Shown: positions 22,167 through 26,343 of the stretch, in pieces | How positions within the stretch are numbered: position 1 is the stretch's first letter | How the letters are laid out: each line of letters begins with the position of its first letter | From: Helicobacter_B zhangjianzhongii | GTDB lineage: Bacteria; Campylobacterota; Campylobacteria; Campylobacterales; Helicobacteraceae | Assembly (NCBI RefSeq): GCF_030249855.1 | Contig: NZ_JANURN010000012.1 | Location: 1 to 26,343 of the forward strand | Direction of reading: 5' to 3' | DNA: 26,343 bases | Position numbers and translations under genes: made by a program | Notes under the pieces: generated by a model | Database searches by the model: none | Seen by the model: only the letters and a program-made list of their open reading frames with translations | Told to the model about the DNA's origin: nothing

Positions 22167-22832
22167 ATGATTGTTTCAATCGTTAATGAAAAAGGTGGCA
22201 GTGGGAAAACAACGCTTGCAGTAAATATCGCCTGCAAACTCGCACAAGAGGGAGATGAAGTGCTACTTGTTGATGCCGACCCACAAAGAAGCACTGAAGC
22301 CTTTCTCAATATCCGCACAAACGAGAATCTCCCCCTACTTTTTAATTCTGTTACCAAACTTGGCGATGGGCTAGCAAGAGAGGTTAAATCTCTAAGTCAA
22401 AAATACGATAGCCTTGTGATTGATACAGGCGGGCGAGATTCTAAGGAAATGCGCCAAGCACTAGCCATTGCTGATATTATCATTATCCCAAGCGTGCCAA
22501 GCCAATATGATGTTGTGGTGCTTGATAAAATGATTTCGCTCTATGATGAAGTCAGTGCCATAAACCCAGAATCTAGAGCACTTATTGTGATTGATAAAGC
22601 CTCCCCCAACCCCTTTTTAGAAAAGAAAATTAGCGATTTACGCAGCTATATCAATGAGAAGAACCTAGAGAATCTACACTTAATGAACTCTATCATCTAT
22701 GAGAGAGAAGCATATAAAAATGCAACTTCAGCAGGAATGGGAATTACAGAGTTTTGCAAAGGTGGTGAAAAAGCCTTTGATGATTTTGTTCGCTTTTATG
22801 ATGAGTTAATAGAATATATTAAAAGTATATAG
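22167..22832 (+). CDS. parA: ParA-type partition ATPase
   Basis: This 221-residue protein is a small ParA/MinD-family ATPase that moves plasmid copies apart before division. The deviant Walker A motif KGGSGKTT is at residues 9-16, with the signature lysine. VLLVDADPQRS (about 32-42) and SLVIDTGGRD (about 82-91) give the Walker A' and B regions. It lacks the N-terminal DNA-binding extension of long ParA proteins, so regulation is probably by the small partner gene downstream, as in type Ib systems. Confidence 0.92.
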   Translation: MIVSIVNEKGGSGKTTLAVNIACKLAQEGDEVLLVDADPQRSTEAFLNIRTNENLPLLFNSVTKLGDGLAREVKSLSQKYDSLVIDTGGRDSKEMRQALAIADIIIIPSVPSQYDVVVLDKMISLYDEVSAINPESRALIVIDKASPNPFLEKKISDLRSYINEKNLENLHLMNSIIYEREAYKNATSAGMGITEFCKGGEKAFDDFVRFYDELIEYIKSI

Positions 22833-22843
22833 ATTATATTTTT

Positions 22844-22877
22844 AATATTATTTATTTAATATTTAATAAATAATATA
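22844..22877. repeat. AT-only 13-bp inverted repeat after parA
   Basis: A 13-bp perfect inverted repeat (22844-22856 with 22865-22877, 8-base loop) follows the parA stop by 11 bases and contains the second copy of the 18-mer seen upstream of parA. It may be part of the centromere, or a weak hairpin between parA and its partner gene. Low complexity makes chance matches more likely here. Confidence 0.45.
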
Positions 22878-22977
22878 TTTTATTCTAATAAACATTTATT
22901 TTTTTATTAAAAAACATCTTATTAACTATTTTATAATAATATTTCATATCTATAAATTTTTTGTATAAGGTTGCAAA

Positions 22978-23262
22978 ATGGCAGGACTCAAAAACATTAA
23001 AACAAACTCATTCAAAAAGGTAGAGCAAGAGCGCGAGCACACTGCTTCTACAAGTGTAGCGGAGTTTATCAACCACGCAGAGGGCGAGACAAGCAAAATA
23101 GCCCAAAAAAGGCGTGGCGCACCACTAAAAAGCGAAGCCAACAAGCGCACGCAAAAGGTGCTAGTGTATTTCACAGAACGCGAGATTCTCAAAATCCAAG
23201 AAATGGCAGAAGAAAAAAATATGAAAACTACCGAATTTATCCGCTTTAAAATTTTTAACTAA
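22978..23262 (+). CDS. ParB-like centromere-binding protein (ribbon-helix-helix)
   Basis: This 94-residue basic protein follows parA. The first half is flexible and charged (KKVEQEREHTASTSVAEFIN). The C-terminal 45 residues, after RRGAPLKSEANKRTQK, resemble a ribbon-helix-helix DNA-binding domain: the beta strand VLVYFTE, then helix REILKIQEMAEEKN, then TTEFIRFKIF. Small RHH proteins next to short ParA ATPases act as centromere-binding adaptors and repressors of the operon. It starts 145 bases after parA, an unusually long gap that is itself AT-rich and repeat-bearing. Confidence 0.75.
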   Translation: MAGLKNIKTNSFKKVEQEREHTASTSVAEFINHAEGETSKIAQKRRGAPLKSEANKRTQKVLVYFTEREILKIQEMAEEKNMKTTEFIRFKIFN

Positions 23263-23466
23263 AATACAAATGCAGAATCTATTTTAGGAATGAAAATTAG
23301 ACTTTTCAAACTTTTTAAAAGTAGAGAGAATCTCGGCATATAGGCAAAAAGAAGTATTTTTAAGGTTTAGACATTCTGTGTAGCAAAACTTAAAGTGTGT
23401 ATTTTAGGGCTTTTTGGGCTTTAAGAATTGCGAAACCTTAAATTAAGCAAAATAAAAGGAAATGCT

Positions 23467-24039
23467 ATGCAGCCAAACGCTACAATTTTTGCAGGTGTCA
23501 ATGGTAGCGGAAAAACAACGCTCTATTATAACGAGCTAGAAAAGGGGCGTTTATTTGGGCTGCGTGTCAATATTGATGAAATCGTCAGCTCATTTGGGGA
23601 CTGGCGCAGCGAAAAAGACCAAACACGCGCTACAAAAATCGCCCTACGCATACGAAAACACTACATACAAACCCACCAAAGCTTCAATCAAGAAACTACA
23701 CTTTGTGGCGCAAGTATCACAAAGCTTTTTTCCACCCTAAAAGCCAATAATTACGCAATAACGCTCTATTATGTGGGATTAGATTCTGTGGAGAAAGCCA
23801 AGCAGCGGGTAAAAATCCGCGTGGCAAAGGGTGGGCACGATATAGATTCTAAGCTTATTGAAAGAAGATTTTGCACATCATTACAAAATCTCAAAGCTAT
23901 CGCGCCACTTTGCGATGATGTGCTACTATTTGATAACAGCGCAGAGAGCCTAAAGCTCATCGCGCAAAAACACCAAATGCCAGCTGGTGCTTTTAACTCT
24001 GTGCTTGAGGGTTTCATTACTGAACGATTAGATAAGTAG
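23467..24039 (+). CDS. Zeta-toxin-like kinase
   Basis: ATG 23467 is preferred: AAAGGA lies 6 bases before it and the Walker A motif then falls near residue 10, normal for the family. The 190-residue protein has AGVNGSGKTT (9-18), then NIDEIVSSFGDWR, in which the aspartate is the expected catalytic residue. RATKIALRIRKHYIQTHQSFNQETTL (about 57-82) and a C-terminal DVLLFDNS follow. Zeta toxins phosphorylate UDP-N-acetylglucosamine and kill cells that lose the antitoxin. No epsilon-like antitoxin gene is adjacent; the next gene follows after 8 bases. It may act as a stabilisation toxin or as an ordinary small-molecule kinase. Confidence 0.75.
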   Translation: MQPNATIFAGVNGSGKTTLYYNELEKGRLFGLRVNIDEIVSSFGDWRSEKDQTRATKIALRIRKHYIQTHQSFNQETTLCGASITKLFSTLKANNYAITLYYVGLDSVEKAKQRVKIRVAKGGHDIDSKLIERRFCTSLQNLKAIAPLCDDVLLFDNSAESLKLIAQKHQMPAGAFNSVLEGFITERLDK

Positions 24040-24047
24040 GAGGCAGT

Positions 24048-25019
24048 ATGCGCCCTTATGATTATGTGCTACTACCACTGCACGAGATTCTAAGCACTCT
24101 TAATTATGAAAAAAAACTAGAAAAAAGCTCCACGCGCCATATAACAATGAATCATAGCAATGGCGATGTTCTTGTAATTACACGCAAGCCAAATGGACAT
24201 TATCTCTATTTCAATCCATTTAATGAAAGGGACAAAGGAAATATTCATCATTTTTGCAAGCTTCGCTCTATTGATGTAAAAAAACTTATTGCTGGCAAAC
24301 ATATTGATTTAAATCATCACGCCATAGAACCAACAGAACTACAAGATAAAGAGATTAAAGCAAGCATTAAATTTAAAGAATTTAGAAGCATCAATCTTTC
24401 AAGCAAAAATCCAGCATATCGTGGCTTATATTTGCGTAATCGTGGAATAAAAGAAGAGATTTTTTCACATCTTACAATAAAAATTGATACTTATAAAAAC
24501 ATCTGTTTCCCTACTTATACTTATGAGAAAAAACTCAATGCAAAAGACCTTGTGCAGTGCGGATATAGCGCGAAACTCAACCAACCACTACCAAAAGACA
24601 AAGAGGGCAAAAACTACAAAAAACCGCTATCTACACTTGCATTTGGTAAAAAAGGAATAGAAATTTTAAAAGACAAACGCACAAAGAGTTTAAAAGATAT
24701 TAAATACATCATCATTACAGAATCTAGCATTGATTCTATGAGTCTATTGCAAATCCTTGAGCTTGATACAAAAATATCTCTACTTTGTGCCACAAGTGGA
24801 ACTTTCTCAAAATCAGCCAAAGAAGCTTTATTGTTCTTGTTACAAAATTGCTCAAATTCTATTTATATTTTTTTAGGATTTGACAATGATAAACAAGGCA
24901 AAGTATTCACAAAACAGCTTGAAGAACTCTTACAACCTTTTTCTTTTACTTATGAAATAAAAATCCCACAACATAAAGATTTCAACGAAGACTTACAAAC
25001 ATCTAAATGCGATTCTTAA
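24048..25019 (+). CDS. Toprim-domain primase-like protein
   Basis: This 323-residue protein starts after an ideal AGGAGG site. The N-terminal 70 residues (GHYLYFNPFNERDKGNIHHF) look like a primase-type N-terminal domain but lack the full zinc-binding CHC2 cysteines. The C-terminal part carries Toprim motifs: IIITESSIDSMS with the catalytic glutamate (about residues 223-234) and IYIFLGFDNDKQGK with the D-x-D pair (about 280-293). The end KIPQHKDFNEDL is typical of DNA primase/Toprim proteins found on plasmids (DUF3991-like). It probably primes plasmid DNA, for lagging strand or recipient synthesis. Coupled with the zeta-like gene just upstream. Confidence 0.75.
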   Translation: MRPYDYVLLPLHEILSTLNYEKKLEKSSTRHITMNHSNGDVLVITRKPNGHYLYFNPFNERDKGNIHHFCKLRSIDVKKLIAGKHIDLNHHAIEPTELQDKEIKASIKFKEFRSINLSSKNPAYRGLYLRNRGIKEEIFSHLTIKIDTYKNICFPTYTYEKKLNAKDLVQCGYSAKLNQPLPKDKEGKNYKKPLSTLAFGKKGIEILKDKRTKSLKDIKYIIITESSIDSMSLLQILELDTKISLLCATSGTFSKSAKEALLFLLQNCSNSIYIFLGFDNDKQGKVFTKQLEELLQPFSFTYEIKIPQHKDFNEDLQTSKCDS

Positions 25020-25144
25020 ATCTTAAAAACTTACATAAATTATAAGAATCATTATCGCGCAGTTTTCCCCTTTTAAATTTTGTTTTTATATTGTTTGTTT
25101 TAGATGTGCTTGCAATATCGCTGGGAGCGTTGCTAGAGTGATTT

Positions 25145-25188
25145 TTAAAAGGACATATTGCGAAAATTAAAAGGACATATTGCGAAAA
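25145..25188 (+). repeat. Origin iterons 1 and 2 (tandem, 22-bp period)
   Basis: Two identical 22-base units (25145-25166 and 25167-25188) with core TTAAAAGGACATATTGCGAA are directly adjacent. They are the reference units for the scattered copies noted elsewhere in the window. Confidence 0.9.
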
Positions 25189-25197
25189 TAAGCGTTA

Positions 25198-25219
25198 TTA
25201 AAAGGACATATTGCGTAAT
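25198..25219 (+). repeat. Origin iteron 3
   Basis: This unit differs from iterons 1 and 2 only near its 3' end (GCGTAAT instead of GCGAAAA). It is separated from iteron 2 by 9 bases. Confidence 0.88.
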
Positions 25220-25281
25220 GTTTAGAATGCTTTGTTTTGAGTTAAGGTATGGGTTTTGTGCTGTTTTTTGTGAGCTTAATT

Positions 25282-25325
25282 TTAAAAGGACATATTGCGA
25301 AAATTAAAAGGGCGAATTGCGAAAA
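25282..25325 (+). repeat. Origin iterons 4 and 5 (tandem)
   Basis: Iteron 4 (25282-25303) is identical to iterons 1 and 2. Iteron 5 (25304-25325) is a variant, with GGGCGAATTGCG in place of GGACATATTGCG. The two are adjacent with the same 22-base period. The 62-base gap between iterons 3 and 4 may hold the melting region or the rep promoter. Confidence 0.88.
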
Positions 25326-25431
25326 GCTGTGGGAAATGTTAGAAATAATGGGTAAAAGTTGATTTGTTACACATTTTTAGCTAGACTCTAGGGAAGATAA
25401 TACATAGAGACGCAACTAAGGATAGGGTGTA

Positions 25432-26343
25432 ATGGAAGAGATTAAGGCTGCAGTGTTGCCACCACAGCTGGATTTATTTGGTGAGCCTATCAATCCAGCC
25501 GAGCAGCTTGCTGATGATGTCGTGTATGAGAAAGATTTAAGCGTAGAGTATGAGAATCGCTTTAATCAAATCATCTTTAGGGACTTCACAGAAGCAGATT
25601 TTAATATTTTCTTTATCCTTTGTGCTATTGCCAAAAATCAGCGCACAAGAACTATCACTATTAAGTTTGAGCAAATGCGTGAGTTTGTAGAGAGCGACAA
25701 GAATAGGCGGCGGTTTTATAAAAATATTATAGACTTTGCCAAGAAGCTAAACTCGCTCAAAGCAGAAAAGAGCCAAATTGATGAAGAGGGCTATGAGCGG
25801 TTCTCTGCCTATACTTTTTTTGAAAAGATTATGGCAGATGAAAAGAGCCGCACGCTTGTGATTAAAGTTACAGAAAGCTCTATGGAGCTTATCAATGATA
25901 TAACCTCGCACTTTACGAGGTTTGAGGTGCGAGAGTTTTGCGCTATCAACAATAAGTATGCTAAGAATCTTTATAGACTTTTAAAGCAGTTTCAAGCCAC
26001 AGGCAGATATGTGGTAAAATATAGTAAATTCAGGGAGCTAATGAGTATCCCAGCAAAGTATGAGAGCTGCGATATAGATAAGCGTATCCTTAAGCCTTCT
26101 GTGCTAAAGCTTGCGGAGAATAGCCCCTATACAAATAAGCCTTATTTTGAAAATCTTACCTTTGAGAAAATCAAAGAAGATAGCAATGGCAAGAAAAGCA
26201 AGGGGCAAGGTGGAAGTATTGATAGGATAGAATTTGCCTTTACTCCTCGCGCGATAGAGATTAAGAAAAAAGGAGCAGATAAGAGTAAAATTGGGGGGGG
26301 GGGGGGGGCGGGGGGGGGGCGGGGGGGGGGGGGGGGGGGGGGG
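25432..26343 (+). CDS. Rep_3-type replication initiator, runs into the window edge
   Basis: The frame starts at ATG 25432 after AAGGATAGGG. It encodes 287 credible residues to position 26292, before the G-rich homopolymer at the edge, which is probably artefact. The protein fits the Rep_3 (RepA/RepB) initiator family of iteron plasmids: two winged-helix-like halves with RDFTEADFNIFFILCAIAKN (about 47-66), FEVREFCAINNKYAKNLYRLL (about 164-184) and SIPAKYESCDIDKRILKPSVL (about 205-225). Such proteins bind iterons as monomers and repress their own gene as dimers. The C-terminal end is unresolved. With a circular join at TAAAATT it would end in six prolines, Ile and Ser. Confidence 0.88.
   Translation, partial: MEEIKAAVLPPQLDLFGEPINPAEQLADDVVYEKDLSVEYENRFNQIIFRDFTEADFNIFFILCAIAKNQRTRTITIKFEQMREFVESDKNRRRFYKNIIDFAKKLNSLKAEKSQIDEEGYERFSAYTFFEKIMADEKSRTLVIKVTESSMELINDITSHFTRFEVREFCAINNKYAKNLYRLLKQFQATGRYVVKYSKFRELMSIPAKYESCDIDKRILKPSVLKLAENSPYTNKPYFENLTFEKIKEDSNGKKSKGQGGSIDRIEFAFTPRAIEIKKKGADKSKIGGGGGAGGGRGGGGGGG

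Larger units (their letters stand above)
25020..25431. other. oriV: Replication origin region
   Basis: This gene-free 412-base region contains five 22-bp iterons, AT-rich DNA and a hairpin (GCAA..CGCT with AGCG..TTGC, 25112-25133). The rep gene starts directly downstream. An 11-base palindrome CTAGACTCTAG is at 25381-25391. Together with the Rep_3-type initiator this is the likely vegetative origin. No clear DnaA box was identified by eye. Confidence 0.8.

Noticed and set aside
23418..23436. ATTGCGAAA before the zeta-like gene as an iteron remnant
   Set aside because: Only the 3' half matches; too short to separate from chance.
26293..26343. Glycine-rich C-terminal tail of Rep encoded by the G run
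   Set aside because: A G run with scattered C bases at a sequence end is typical of sequencing or assembly artefact, not of coding DNA.
1..26343. CRISPR array, rRNA, tRNA or complete insertion sequence
   Set aside because: No regularly spaced repeats with unique spacers, no cloverleaf or rRNA sequence, and no transposase gene were seen.

Overview
This window looks like most or all of a conjugative plasmid from an AT-rich Campylobacterota host, most likely an enterohepatic Helicobacter. The reasons are the low-GC coding style, strong AAGGAG ribosome binding sites, a VirB/VirD4 system of the type seen on Helicobacter and Campylobacter plasmids, and an iteron-controlled Rep_3-type initiator. 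No chromosomal housekeeping genes, rRNA, tRNA, CRISPR array or complete insertion sequence were seen. The host is inferred, not proven.

Layout. Positions 169-3798 hold the left part of the transfer region: a small exported protein, VirB5, VirB6 and two small or coiled-coil proteins. A MOBP-type relaxase lies on the minus strand (3880-5556). Just upstream of it is a region with the hallmarks of oriT (about 5620-5725): a YATCCTG|Y-like nic site and two perfect inverted repeats. From 6042 a tightly packed operon encodes VirB2, VirB3, VirB4, VirB7, VirB8, VirB9, VirB10, a toxin-like protein, a small coiled-coil protein, VirB11, MobC and VirD4 (to 16673). VirD4 is split by a frameshift at an A8 tract. 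VirB1 was not seen.

From 16802 to 19118 are accessory genes: two ArdC-N-type proteins (one with an HELGH metalloprotease site), small acidic proteins and a short topoisomerase I-like fragment. Positions 19248-20393 hold an AbiE-like two-gene module with a nucleotidyltransferase toxin. The stretch 20394-22166 is gene-poor but rich in regulatory structure: a 22-bp palindrome, a small basic protein behind a promoter/operator, a PemK/MazF-like toxin with a 14-bp operator-like inverted repeat, and a cluster of strong hairpins that may be a small RNA. ParA and a ribbon-helix-helix ParB-like protein (22167-23262) sit in very AT-rich DNA with repeated motifs. A zeta-toxin-like kinase and a Toprim primase-like protein follow. 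The origin (five 22-bp iterons, 25145-25325) and the rep gene end the window.

How it fits together. Rep and the iterons replicate the plasmid, ParA and its partner segregate it, and the toxin modules stabilise it. MobC and the relaxase nick oriT, VirD4 couples DNA to the VirB channel, and ArdC-like proteins may protect DNA entering the recipient. The most striking pattern is that copies of the origin iteron recur far from the origin, ahead of the virB2 operon and ahead of the toxin module. This suggests that the replication initiator may also regulate transfer and stability genes. A second pattern is a 43-residue C-terminal module shared by two otherwise unrelated toxin-like proteins, which could be a secretion or partner-binding tag.

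The window begins and ends in G/C homopolymers. A 7-base match (TAAAATT) just before both homopolymers suggests a circular molecule broken at a poly-C tract inside the end of rep.
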